A DNA stretch of 64,000 nt from CPC320 sp002684375 (GTDB lineage Bacteria > Pseudomonadota > Alphaproteobacteria > Rhodobacterales > Rhodobacteraceae). The translations under genes were made by a program, and so were the position numbers. Location of the stretch: NCBI GenBank assembly GCA_965662545.1, contig CBFIHZ010000013.1, forward strand, positions 1-64,000, read 5' to 3'. Each line of letters begins with the position of its first letter. Positions within the stretch are counted from its first letter, which is position 1. This document shows positions 17,610 to 25,526 of this stretch, one piece after another. Under the pieces are notes generated by a model. That model worked only from the letters and a program-made list of their open reading frames with translations, was not told the origin of the DNA and made no database searches.

Positions 17610-17637
17610 TGATCCAACCCCCATACGGCTGCGTACA
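17610..17637 (+). promoter_or_regulatory. rpoE: Sigma-E (RpoE/ChrR type) autoregulatory promoter of rpoE-chrR
   Basis: TGATCC (17610-17615), sixteen bases, CGTACA (17632-17637). The -35 box equals the R. sphaeroides RpoE consensus exactly. It lies about 115 bases before the rpoE start, so the sigma factor would activate its own operon, as known for rpoE-chrR in Rhodobacter. Confidence 0.8.
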
Positions 17638-17751
17638 ATTGACATGTTGTATTTAGAGCCCTCTTTGAGTCACAGTGACATGACACGCCGGTATCCGGGA
17701 AGCCAGAGTAATGGTGCGAGTTATGCAAACTGTAAGAAAGATGACCAAGTA

Positions 17752-18300
17752 ATGTCGGTCACTCTGCCCTCTGTGGAGGATTGGACCGGTCACATGCGCC
17801 TGATCCGTGACAATCAGGACGAAGTGGCCTTCGCGGAACTATTTCGCCATTTCGCGCCGCGGGTGAAAGCTTTTCTCCTCAAATCTGGTACCGAACCTAC
17901 TTTAGCTGAAGAATGCACCCAAGAGGCACTGGCCACAGTTTGGAACAAAGCGCATCTGTTTGATCCAACCCGCGCCAGCGTTGCAACTTGGATATTTACA
18001 ATTACCCGAAACCGCAAGATAGACGCGCTGCGCAAACAGCGGCGCCCTGAACCCGAAGATTTGGCCTGGGGCCCACAAGAAGAACCCGATCAATCCGATG
18101 TGATTGCAATGACCCAAGAAACCAAGAAACTCGGTGACGCTCTTACAGCGCTGCCAAGTAAACAAAGGCTGCTGATCGAGAAGGCCTATTTTGGCGAGCT
18201 CTCGCACAGTGAGATCGCCATTGAAACCGGTCTGCCACTTGGCACGATCAAATCCCGAATTCGCCTGGCGCTTGAGCGCCTTCGCCACGCAATGACATGA
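17752..18300 (+). CDS. rpoE: ECF sigma factor RpoE (singlet-oxygen response)
   Basis: A 182-residue ECF sigma factor. Region 2 is visible as DEVAFAELFRHFAPRVKAFLLKSG...AEECTQEALATVWNKAHLFDPTRASVATWIFTITRNRKIDALRKQRRPE (in pieces), and region 4 as LPSKQRLLIEKAYFGELSHSEIAIETGLPLGTIKSRIRLALERLR. The start MSVTLPSVEDW at 17752 gives the usual family length; in-frame codons at 17644 and 17680 would add an unlikely N-terminus. It directs RNA polymerase to TGATCC-type promoters when released from ChrR by singlet oxygen. The stop overlaps chrR by four bases. Confidence 0.93.
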   Translation: MSVTLPSVEDWTGHMRLIRDNQDEVAFAELFRHFAPRVKAFLLKSGTEPTLAEECTQEALATVWNKAHLFDPTRASVATWIFTITRNRKIDALRKQRRPEPEDLAWGPQEEPDQSDVIAMTQETKKLGDALTALPSKQRLLIEKAYFGELSHSEIAIETGLPLGTIKSRIRLALERLRHAMT

Positions 18301-18953
18301 AGCAAAACCAAATGATAAAACACCACCTAACCGATAAAATCCTAATGGCCTATTCAGCCGGTCAGCTATCCGAAGCCTTTAACCTCATTGTGGCCACGCA
18401 TATTTCGATGTGCGATGAATGCCGTGCCGCAATGAGCAGTTTTGACGCCCTTGGGGGTGCTTTGCTTGAAAACGAGTGTTTGAATGGTGAACCGGCGCCT
18501 GATTTGCAGGCCACGATGGCGCTGATCAAAGCGGAAACGCCTCCCGACCGTACACCACCGCCGGTACGGTCTACTGAAACACCTTTTCCGCTGGTGGCAT
18601 ATGTCGGGGACAATCTTGACGATGTAAAATGGAAGCCCGTTGGCATGGGCGTCAAACAGTCGATATTGCAAACATCCGCCGAAGCCACTGCGCGGCTGTT
18701 GTATATTCCGGCCGGTGTTGCAGTGCCCGATCACGGTCATCACGGAACCGAACTCACCCTCGTTTTGCGCGGGGCTTATTCTGATGAAACAGACCATTTC
18801 AAACGAGGAGATGTAGAAATCGCCGGTGAAGACCTGCATCATACCCCAATTGCAGACGCACATTCAGATTGTATTTGTCTTGCGGTCACCGACGCACCGT
18901 TAAAATTTTCGGGGGTTTTGCCGCGCATTTTGCAGCCATTGCTCAGGATTTAA
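18297..18953 (+). CDS. chrR: Anti-sigma factor ChrR (zinc, cupin-type)
   Basis: A 218-residue ChrR. The N-terminal zinc anti-sigma domain shows KHHLTDKILMAYSAGQLSEAF and the ligand set His35, Cys39, Cys42 (THISMCDEC) plus an N-terminal His pair. The C-terminal cupin-like domain carries HGHHGTE, LHHTP and a CxC pair (DCICLAV), matching the residues known in R. sphaeroides to be needed for the singlet-oxygen response. It binds and silences RpoE in the cytoplasm. The start is coupled to rpoE (ATGA); ATG at 18312 (MIKHHLTD) is an alternative that aligns more closely with the Rhodobacter N-terminus. Confidence 0.93.
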   Translation: MKQNQMIKHHLTDKILMAYSAGQLSEAFNLIVATHISMCDECRAAMSSFDALGGALLENECLNGEPAPDLQATMALIKAETPPDRTPPPVRSTETPFPLVAYVGDNLDDVKWKPVGMGVKQSILQTSAEATARLLYIPAGVAVPDHGHHGTELTLVLRGAYSDETDHFKRGDVEIAGEDLHHTPIADAHSDCICLAVTDAPLKFSGVLPRILQPLLRI

Positions 18954-18960
18954 TACCAGA

Positions 18961-20154
18961 CTAATTGCGTGCCGGTAATCGAGATGTCATTGACTGGGTC
19001 GCGACAGAGACATCCTCTTGATCGGCCTCCAATACGTCCGGGTTGTTCAGTTCTTCGAAATCAAAATTGTCCAAGCGTCGCGCCCGGCGTCCAGCTTTGT
19101 CTGAGCTGATTTTAATCTCAGACAAATCCTTGGCCGCCTGACCAAAGTGCCGGTCAAGGTTCTCTACGCGTGTGCCCAAGCGCTCTACATCTTGAAACAA
19201 CAGGCCCAGTTCACGCCGAATTGCGCCAGCCTGCTCGCGCATCCGCGCATCTTTTAGAATTGCGCGCATGGTGTTGAGGGTCGCCATACAAGTCGTCGGA
19301 GACACAATCCAGACCCGGGCGGCAAAGCCGTCGCGCACTAATTCTGGAAAGTTCGCGTGCAACTCGGCATAGACGGCCTCAGAGGGCAGAAACATCAGCG
19401 CTCCATCAGCAGTTTCACCTTCAATGATATATTTACTTGAGATGTCCTTGATGTGTTTTTTGATTGAACTGCGCAAAAACTTAGCAGCCTCGTTCAATTC
19501 CCTGTCGGTCTTGGCTTTGCGCAGGGCTTCATAGGATTCCAGCGGAAACTTGCTGTCGATTACAATGTGACCCGGTGGATTGGGCAGATGGATCAGGCAA
19601 TCGGGCCGGTTGCCGTTAGACAGTGTGGCCTGCAAAGTATAGCTGTCACTGGGCAAAGCCTTGGTAACAATATCGTTGAGCTGGATCTCGCCATAAGCGC
19701 CACGCGTCTGCTTGTTGGACAGAATATCTTGCAAACTCAGCACGTCACCGCTGAGTTTGGTGATATTGTCCTGGGCCTTATCAATAGCCGACAGGCGCTG
19801 TTGCAAATCACCCAGTGATTGCGCTGTGCGCCGCGCCGAGCCATGCAGGTTTTCATTCATCTGCTGTTGCACCAGCGCCAGGCGCTGTTCCATTAACTGC
19901 AGCATACTGGTCTGCGCCTGCGCCTGCGCCTCAGAGACGTGGTGCAATCCGCCCGCAAGCCGTTCCTGCCCCTCGCCCAACGCCTGCACACGTTGCCCTA
20001 ATGCACCCATTTGTTGCGCCAGAGGCTCAGCAAGTTTAGCTGTCCGCATACTGGCCCGCACCGCCATCAATAACAGTAAAAACAAAAATCCAGCTCCAGC
20101 CAGCATAATCACCACCAGCGGATCAGACAAATTCAATGTAGCAAGGTCATCCAT
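18961..20154 (-). CDS. rmuC: DNA recombination protein RmuC
   Basis: A 397-residue protein: an N-terminal membrane anchor (about 13-33, VVIMLAGAGFLFLLLLMAV), a long coiled coil (about 40-145) and the RmuC nuclease-like domain with GAYGEIQLNDIV, HIVIDSKFPLESYE, ALMFLPSEAVYAELH and WIVSPTTCMATLNTMRAILKD. RmuC limits recombination at inverted repeats; its fold is related to restriction-type nucleases. The gene starts two bases after the mutL stop, so both DNA-maintenance genes form one operon. It converges with chrR, with only seven bases between the stops. Confidence 0.92.
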   Translation of the reverse strand: MDDLATLNLSDPLVVIMLAGAGFLFLLLLMAVRASMRTAKLAEPLAQQMGALGQRVQALGEGQERLAGGLHHVSEAQAQAQTSMLQLMEQRLALVQQQMNENLHGSARRTAQSLGDLQQRLSAIDKAQDNITKLSGDVLSLQDILSNKQTRGAYGEIQLNDIVTKALPSDSYTLQATLSNGNRPDCLIHLPNPPGHIVIDSKFPLESYEALRKAKTDRELNEAAKFLRSSIKKHIKDISSKYIIEGETADGALMFLPSEAVYAELHANFPELVRDGFAARVWIVSPTTCMATLNTMRAILKDARMREQAGAIRRELGLLFQDVERLGTRVENLDRHFGQAAKDLSEIKISSDKAGRRARRLDNFDFEELNNPDVLEADQEDVSVATQSMTSRLPARN

Positions 20155-20156
20155 CT

Positions 20157-22112
20157 TTAAGTGCGCCCAAACAGCCGTTCAATATCAGACAGTTTTAATT
20201 CTACATAGGTGGGTCGCCCGTGATTACACTGACCTGAATGAGGCGTTGACTCCATTTCACGCAGCAACGCGTTCATTTCTTCGCCACGCATTCGCCGGCC
20301 CGACCGGATTGAACCGTGACAGGCCACCCGGCTCAGGATCGCCTCAATACGATCCTGCAGCGATGTCGAGCGTTCCAAATCGGTCAGCTCGTCCAGAATG
20401 TCGCGCACCAGCGCCTTTGCGTCCACCGCGCCCAAAATGGCCGGGGTTTCCCGTACCGCTACCGCCCCACCACCGAACGGCTCAAGACTTAGACCGAGGC
20501 GGCGCAAGTCATCGGCCACTGCCAACAGTTGCGCCGCGTCCTCTTCAGACAGATCAACAATTTCGGGGATCAATAGCGCTTGGGCGGCCACCCCATGCGT
20601 CGTCATTTGGCTTTTGAGTTTTTCATAAACCAACCGCTCATGCGCCGCATGCTGATCCACGATCACAATCCCATCTGTCGTTTGCGCAACGATATAATTC
20701 TCATGCAGCTGACCACGGGCGGCGCCCAAGGGAAAGGTTTCTGGCGCCGCTGGGCCAGCGTTCGGCACTGTATTCGGGACTGTATTCGGCACCGTATCTG
20801 ACACAGAACCAACCTGTGGGTTGGCACTTTCTTCAAAGCCAGTATCATCCAGCGTTTCAACGCGAGCATAGACCGGCGCGGTTTCGGCAAAACCCGGTGC
20901 CGTTTCCCCAAACCCTGGCGCCTGCGCCTGATAGGCGGCACCCCGCGCCTTGGCCGAGGGACGCTGCATCTGATACACCGGGGCACCCCCGGGGCGTTCG
21001 GGCCCGGGGCGTTCGGGGCGCATAGCCCCCAAGGTCGCGCCCGCCACCGTTGTTGAGGCGCGATGGCCAGCCTCGGCCAAAGCATGGCGCAGGCCCGACA
21101 CGATCAACCCGCGCGCCAAGCCCCCATCGCGAAACCTCACCTCAGATTTTGCCGGATGCACGTTGACATCCACCTGATGCGGATCGCAATCCAGGAACAG
21201 GGCCACTGCCGGATGCCGGTCGCGCGACAGAAAATCAGAATACGCCCCCCGCAGCGCACCTATCAGCAACTTGTCGCGCACTGGTCGACCGTTGACAAAG
21301 AAATATTGCTGGACCGCCGAGCCGCGCGAATAGGTGGGCAGTGCGGCATATCCGGTCATATGCAACCCCTCGCGTTCGGCATCAATGCGCAGCGCATTTT
21401 CAGCAAACTCACTGCCCAAAACCCGGGCCAGACGGCCATGCAGCGCGTCAAACATATCACCGGTTTCCGCATCGGCGCGAAATGTGACACGCCCGCCGTC
21501 ACCGCCCGACATATCGGTCAGGGTAAAGCCGGTAAACGGCTCAGCCATCGCCAGACGCTTGACCACATCGCTGATGGCTTGGGCCTCGGCGCGATCCGTG
21601 CGCATAAATTTCAAACGTGCCGGGGTGGCGTAAAACAAATCACGCAATTCCACCACGGTGCCTGCGTTCAACGCCGCCGGGCGCACCGCTGCGATTTCGC
21701 CCGCATTCACGGTGATCTGCGCCGCCGGCTGCCCATGCACCCGTGACACGATACTGAGGCGTCCCACCGCACCAAGCGACGGCAGCGCCTCGCCGCGAAA
21801 GCCAAAACTTTGAATATTCAACAGGTCCGAGCCGTCAATTTTTGAAGTCGCGTGGCGCTGCAGGGCCAGCGGCAACTGTTCTGCAGACATACCGCAGCCG
21901 TCATCACTGACCCGGATCAGACGTTTGCCGCCATCGGCGATTTCAATAGCGATCCGGCGCGCGCCGGCATCGATGGCATTCTCTACCAGTTCTTTCACCG
22001 CCGAAGCCGGCCGCTCGACCACCTCTCCGGCGGCAATGCGGTTGATGGCGCCCTCATCCAATTGTCGGATAACAGGAGGTTTTTGGCGTATATCGGTAAC
22101 TTCTGTTGTCAT
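20157..22112 (-). CDS. mutL: DNA mismatch repair protein MutL
   Basis: A 651-residue MutL. The N-terminal GHKL ATPase is seen as IAAGEVVERPASAVKELVENAIDAGA, DDGCGM and ATSKI...FGFRGEAL. The C-terminal domain carries the metal-binding endonuclease motif DQHAAHERLVYE, ACHGSIRSG and GQCNHGRPTYV, so it should be a nicking MutL, as in bacteria without MutH. The linker (about residues 350-480) is rich in Pro and contains short internal repeats such as VPNTVPNTVPNA and GPERPG/APGF-ETAP units. Upstream of rmuC in the same operon. Confidence 0.95.
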   Translation of the reverse strand: MTTEVTDIRQKPPVIRQLDEGAINRIAAGEVVERPASAVKELVENAIDAGARRIAIEIADGGKRLIRVSDDGCGMSAEQLPLALQRHATSKIDGSDLLNIQSFGFRGEALPSLGAVGRLSIVSRVHGQPAAQITVNAGEIAAVRPAALNAGTVVELRDLFYATPARLKFMRTDRAEAQAISDVVKRLAMAEPFTGFTLTDMSGGDGGRVTFRADAETGDMFDALHGRLARVLGSEFAENALRIDAEREGLHMTGYAALPTYSRGSAVQQYFFVNGRPVRDKLLIGALRGAYSDFLSRDRHPAVALFLDCDPHQVDVNVHPAKSEVRFRDGGLARGLIVSGLRHALAEAGHRASTTVAGATLGAMRPERPGPERPGGAPVYQMQRPSAKARGAAYQAQAPGFGETAPGFAETAPVYARVETLDDTGFEESANPQVGSVSDTVPNTVPNTVPNAGPAAPETFPLGAARGQLHENYIVAQTTDGIVIVDQHAAHERLVYEKLKSQMTTHGVAAQALLIPEIVDLSEEDAAQLLAVADDLRRLGLSLEPFGGGAVAVRETPAILGAVDAKALVRDILDELTDLERSTSLQDRIEAILSRVACHGSIRSGRRMRGEEMNALLREMESTPHSGQCNHGRPTYVELKLSDIERLFGRT

Positions 22113-22239
22113 GGCACAAAACCTAGCATGGTTAGGGCCAATCTGCCACGATTAAGATCCGGTATGCCGGGACTAAAATGTTGGGACCTACGAGATCCCG
22201 AACACAAGATCTGGATCAACCCTTGCGTACCTTTAGGCG

Positions 22240-23286
22240 TTAATTCAGGCGTAAGAACTCAGAAATCAAAACAATGACTTTTTGATGCACCGACGTCCGT
22301 ATAGCGGTGTCTTCTGGCTGGCAAAGCTGCTCCTCACCCTCGGCCTTGAGAATTTCCAACCCATCCTTTGTGCACATCCCCAAAAAACTGAAATGCGAGG
22401 CCGGGGTCAGCTCGTGAAACTGGACGTCCTTTAGCTGACCCGACAGGTTGCTGCCATCTGGACCAGCATCAATGCCAATCTCGTCAGGGCCCTTGTGGCC
22501 CAGCGCAATCAGTAACACCGGGTGGTCCAGTGCGGCAATGCTGGCGTCAGTATATGCCATGGCAAGACCCGGATCCACACCGACAGTGCGGCTGATCCGC
22601 GGCTCGCGCAGGTCCTGATTAAAGTCTTCTGCGGAGATATTATCAAAATTCACCCCGCCCGCCGCAAAATACGCGCAACCCGAGTGACGCACGCCCGCCC
22701 CCGTGCAATGGGCTTTGAAAGCCCCGATATCCCCACGCAAACCGGCCAGTTGCAACGCCGTGGCACCGCCCATGGAAAAACCAATACTATAAACCCGTTC
22801 CGGGTCAATATGCGGCGCAAAATTTGGATCAGCCAGCACCGTATCAAGCGCGGCACTGACGTCCCACGCCCGCTCCCACATGCGGAGGCTGCGGCGCGGT
22901 GAACTGTCGCCCCCAGTACTGCCGGGATGATTGACCCCCAGCACTATTGCGCCGTTTTGTGCCAGTGCCCCCGCCAACCAGCTTAGACCGTCTATATTGC
23001 CACCCGACCCATGTGACAGCACAATCAACGGATGGCGACCCTTGGCAATTTCAGGGGCCAGATAAGCAGGGGCGCCAGTAAAAACCGCATTGCGACCCAC
23101 TTGGGTTTTATAGGTGACTTGGCCTGCGGGGTACCAGATTGATCCCGCTACAAGCCCGGGCCGGTGGGCGGCAGAAACCGCCAAACGATCAAACCCGGGC
23201 AAATCGACTTGCGCCAAAGCCGCACCAACATGAACGGGCCCAACCAACAGCGAAGCCGCAAGGGTATATTTCAAAATTTTCAACAC
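22240..23286 (-). CDS. Secreted alpha/beta hydrolase (dienelactone hydrolase/PAF-acetylhydrolase-like)
   Basis: About 348 residues. GTG at 23286 is preferred: AAAAGGAAA lies eight bases upstream and the protein then opens with a signal peptide (VLKILKYTLAASLLVG...GAALA). A GTG at 23319 is possible. The nucleophile elbow is GFSMGGATA (GxSxG) in YSIGFSMGGATALQLAGLRG; the oxyanion region is LIVLSHGSGGN. A conserved late His is in LTPASHFSFLG. It is expected to be a periplasmic esterase or lipase-like enzyme of unknown substrate. It is divergent from an AraC-type regulator gene with a large dyad between them. Confidence 0.82.
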   Translation of the reverse strand: MLKILKYTLAASLLVGPVHVGAALAQVDLPGFDRLAVSAAHRPGLVAGSIWYPAGQVTYKTQVGRNAVFTGAPAYLAPEIAKGRHPLIVLSHGSGGNIDGLSWLAGALAQNGAIVLGVNHPGSTGGDSSPRRSLRMWERAWDVSAALDTVLADPNFAPHIDPERVYSIGFSMGGATALQLAGLRGDIGAFKAHCTGAGVRHSGCAYFAAGGVNFDNISAEDFNQDLREPRISRTVGVDPGLAMAYTDASIAALDHPVLLIALGHKGPDEIGIDAGPDGSNLSGQLKDVQFHELTPASHFSFLGMCTKDGLEILKAEGEEQLCQPEDTAIRTSVHQKVIVLISEFLRLN

Positions 23287-23349
23287 ATCAAATTTCCTTT
23301 TCAGAGTTCCAATATGCACGACAAAGCAATGACCTGCGGTTTTTCGCGT

Positions 23350-23388
23350 CCTCGAACCGGTTTTAGGTCGCGCAAAACCCGTTCGAGG
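23350..23388. promoter_or_regulatory. Large dyad (15+9+15) between the hydrolase and AraC-type regulator genes
   Basis: Left arm CCTCGAACCGGTTTT (23350-23364) and right arm AAAACCCGTTCGAGG (23374-23388) match at 14 of 15 positions around the loop AGGTCGCGC. It lies inside the 146-base divergent promoter region, is not followed by a T-run on either strand and so does not look like a terminator. A regulator-binding operator is the simplest reading. Confidence 0.55.
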
Positions 23389-23432
23389 TCTAATTTGCCG
23401 GTATTTAAACCCAGTTTTATCCGGAGGCTATT

Positions 23433-24434
23433 TTGCCAGCTTTACCAATCCCCCTTGTCACCGGCCTTTTGCTGTTTTTTTTACTGATGCGGTCGTGGCT
23501 CGGGGGAAGGACGCATCCAATGATCCTGATCTTGCTGGCGGGCAGCAGCGGGCAATCAATCCTGATCGCCCTGCACCAGTTTTATCATCTAAGCTGGCTA
23601 CGACCGGTGCAACCGGTGACCGCCGCGATTCTGCCGCCGCTGGCCTATCTGGCGTTTGTGTCCAGTACCCGGCGGCGTCTGCTTTGGCACTGCGATCTGT
23701 GGCATGCGCTGCCAGTTGGATTTGTGCTGTTTTGCGTGCTGCTGTTCCCGCAGGCCTTGGACACGGCGATCCCTGCAATTTTCCTGATCTACGGCAGCGC
23801 TTTGTTGCACAGCCTACATCAGGGTGGTGACAGTCTGATACTTACCCGGCTCGATAGCGATAATATTCCCCTGAGACTTTGGCAGTTTATCGCCGCATCA
23901 CTACTGGTGTCGAGCCTTGGCGAGATTGTGATCAGTCTGGCCCATGCCAGCGGTCACGGTACCTGGCAACCAATGATGGTCAGTGCATTATCCTCACTTA
24001 CATTGCTGGCGCTGGGGGCGCTGGGGTTATCGCCACATTTGCATCTGGCAAACGACGCAAAAGAAACCACACTTGACGCGCCAACCCAACCCACAGAGGC
24101 CGCCACAGAACTGGTCGCGCGGTTGCGGACGCTGTTGCAAAAAGACCCGCTGTTTCTGGACCCGGATCTGACCCTAAGCCGCCTTGCCCGACGCCTGCAG
24201 GTGCCGGTCAAAGACCTGTCAAATGCGATCAATCAAATATGCGGTGAAAACGTCTCGCGGTACGTCAACCGTCACCGGATTGCCCATGCCTGCGAGCTGC
24301 TAAAGCAAGGTCAAAGTATCACCAGCGCTTTGTTCGACAGCGGCTTTCAGACCAAATCAAATTTTAACCGCGAATTTCTGCGTCTCAAAGGCTGTTCACC
24401 GAAAATATGGCTTGCACGTGGCCAAAACGACTGA
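23433..24434 (+). CDS. Membrane-anchored AraC family transcriptional regulator
   Basis: A 333-residue protein with a TTG start, GGAGG five bases upstream. The N-terminal ~200 residues carry about six to seven hydrophobic segments (LPIPLVTGLLLFFLLM, MILILLAG, HALPVGFVLFCVLLF and others). The C-terminal ~100 residues are an AraC double helix-turn-helix: LSRLARRLQVPVKDLSNAINQ...NVSRYVNRHRIAHACELL...SITSALFDSGFQTKSNFNREFLRLKGCSP. This is the layout of integral membrane AraC-type sensors. It is divergent from the secreted hydrolase gene, which it may control through the dyad at 23350-23388. The ligand is unknown. Confidence 0.87.
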   Translation: MPALPIPLVTGLLLFFLLMRSWLGGRTHPMILILLAGSSGQSILIALHQFYHLSWLRPVQPVTAAILPPLAYLAFVSSTRRRLLWHCDLWHALPVGFVLFCVLLFPQALDTAIPAIFLIYGSALLHSLHQGGDSLILTRLDSDNIPLRLWQFIAASLLVSSLGEIVISLAHASGHGTWQPMMVSALSSLTLLALGALGLSPHLHLANDAKETTLDAPTQPTEAATELVARLRTLLQKDPLFLDPDLTLSRLARRLQVPVKDLSNAINQICGENVSRYVNRHRIAHACELLKQGQSITSALFDSGFQTKSNFNREFLRLKGCSPKIWLARGQND

Positions 24435-24706
24435 CGTCCAACAGGCAGGCTGTATCAGATTGGGGCGCAAAAATTCTCTTCCCCCGTAGTGCAATCCCTG
24501 ATCAGGGCACATTTTGGCAATAGCGCAAACTGCGCAGCGGTGCTTTTAAACGTCCCCGTGGTATGGGATGACTGCGGATATGCAAGAAAATCCGGCCCCC
24601 TTGGTGAAACTGAAACGCCACTGTTGTGTCCTGCCCTTTGGCTCAGACCCAACGCCCTGCCAATGTCCTCAGGCAGAACAGGAGGCGAAGAGTGCAACTT
24701 TATCTA

Positions 24707-25390
24707 TTAATTTTCCAACATCACATTGGATATATTCAGGAGCAAATTTTCCGGGACATCGCTTTGGGTCCGGTCCCAATCCTTGATCACGCGACCCCAC
24801 GGATGGAGTCTGCTTTCGCTGGCCACAGACTGATCGAGATCCTTCAGCCAGGGATTGGCGTTTATGATAGCACCGACTTGCTGAGACCCATCCCTTCCGA
24901 GATAACCCTCAGCGATGCTTGCCAGCGTCTCCCCTTTTGCGACAATGTGATAATAGCTGAATTTTTCGCCAACCCTGTCAGTTGGTCCGTGGCACCCCCT
25001 GCAAAAGAGGAAAAATCCCTGGGAATTCTGGTTCCAAGCGATAAATCTGCTGTAACGCCCGCCAAAAGCGCCAATTGATCGCTTATAATCTGGTAACCCA
25101 TTTGCATTAGTTGGGAACAGATATAATTGCGTATCATCATCAGCCTCCGCCTCGTGCATGATAATAAACTTGCGGTTCGGGCTGTAGGCCGGCGTGCTGA
25201 ACCCCGGGAGTTCATGAACCACGACCCCCTCACACAAAAACAAAATCTTAGCAGAGCCTTCGGCGCTTCCACGTTGAGTTGTGGCCACTAAAGGTGACTG
25301 GCACAGCGGGGCTGCAGTTGCAAAAGGGGTCAAAAACACCCCAAGGGTGAATGCAAAATATAAAATTTTATGCATGTTTAAAATATCCAT
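24707..25390 (-). CDS. Secreted protein with C-terminal LysM-like segment
   Basis: A 227-residue protein of unknown function. A signal peptide is seen (MHKILYFAFTLGVFLTPFATAA); ATG at 25390 or, five codons later, ATG at 25375 may be the start, and neither has a strong ribosome-binding site. The middle part (about 60-130) looks like a small beta domain with GFSTPAYSPNRKFIIMHEAE and two Cys (FLFCRGCHG). Residues about 147-200 (YYHIVAKGETLASIAEGYLGRDG... INANPWL) resemble a LysM motif, suggesting contact with peptidoglycan. It is flanked by 272 bases without a gene downstream and about 136 bases before the amt terminator. Codon use seems less G+C rich than its neighbours. Confidence 0.7.
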   Translation of the reverse strand: MDILNMHKILYFAFTLGVFLTPFATAAPLCQSPLVATTQRGSAEGSAKILFLCEGVVVHELPGFSTPAYSPNRKFIIMHEAEADDDTQLYLFPTNANGLPDYKRSIGAFGGRYSRFIAWNQNSQGFFLFCRGCHGPTDRVGEKFSYYHIVAKGETLASIAEGYLGRDGSQQVGAIINANPWLKDLDQSVASESRLHPWGRVIKDWDRTQSDVPENLLLNISNVMLEN

Positions 25391-25473
25391 AAATTCAAAA
25401 TTTTATCTTATTATACGTGGGTAAATCGGTCAATAGCTCGGGTCGATCCCTTGTGCTACAAGACTATTAACGC

Positions 25474-25507
25474 ATAAGCCTCCCGCGCCTATGCCCGGGA
25501 GGCTTAT
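25474..25507 (-). terminator. Perfect 12-bp hairpin downstream of amt
   Basis: Arms ATAAGCCTCCCG (25474-25485) and CGGGAGGCTTAT (25496-25507) pair perfectly around a 10-base loop, 20 bases after the amt stop on the minus strand. There is no long T-run, but the A/T closing pairs and position make a transcription end or 3' mRNA-protecting hairpin likely. Confidence 0.65.
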
Positions 25508-25526
25508 ATATTAAAAATGGTCCGTT

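Noticed and set aside
24435..24706. Short open frames on both strands in the gap after the AraC-type gene
   Set aside because: Neither frame has a credible start or a recognisable domain; the gap is left without a gene.
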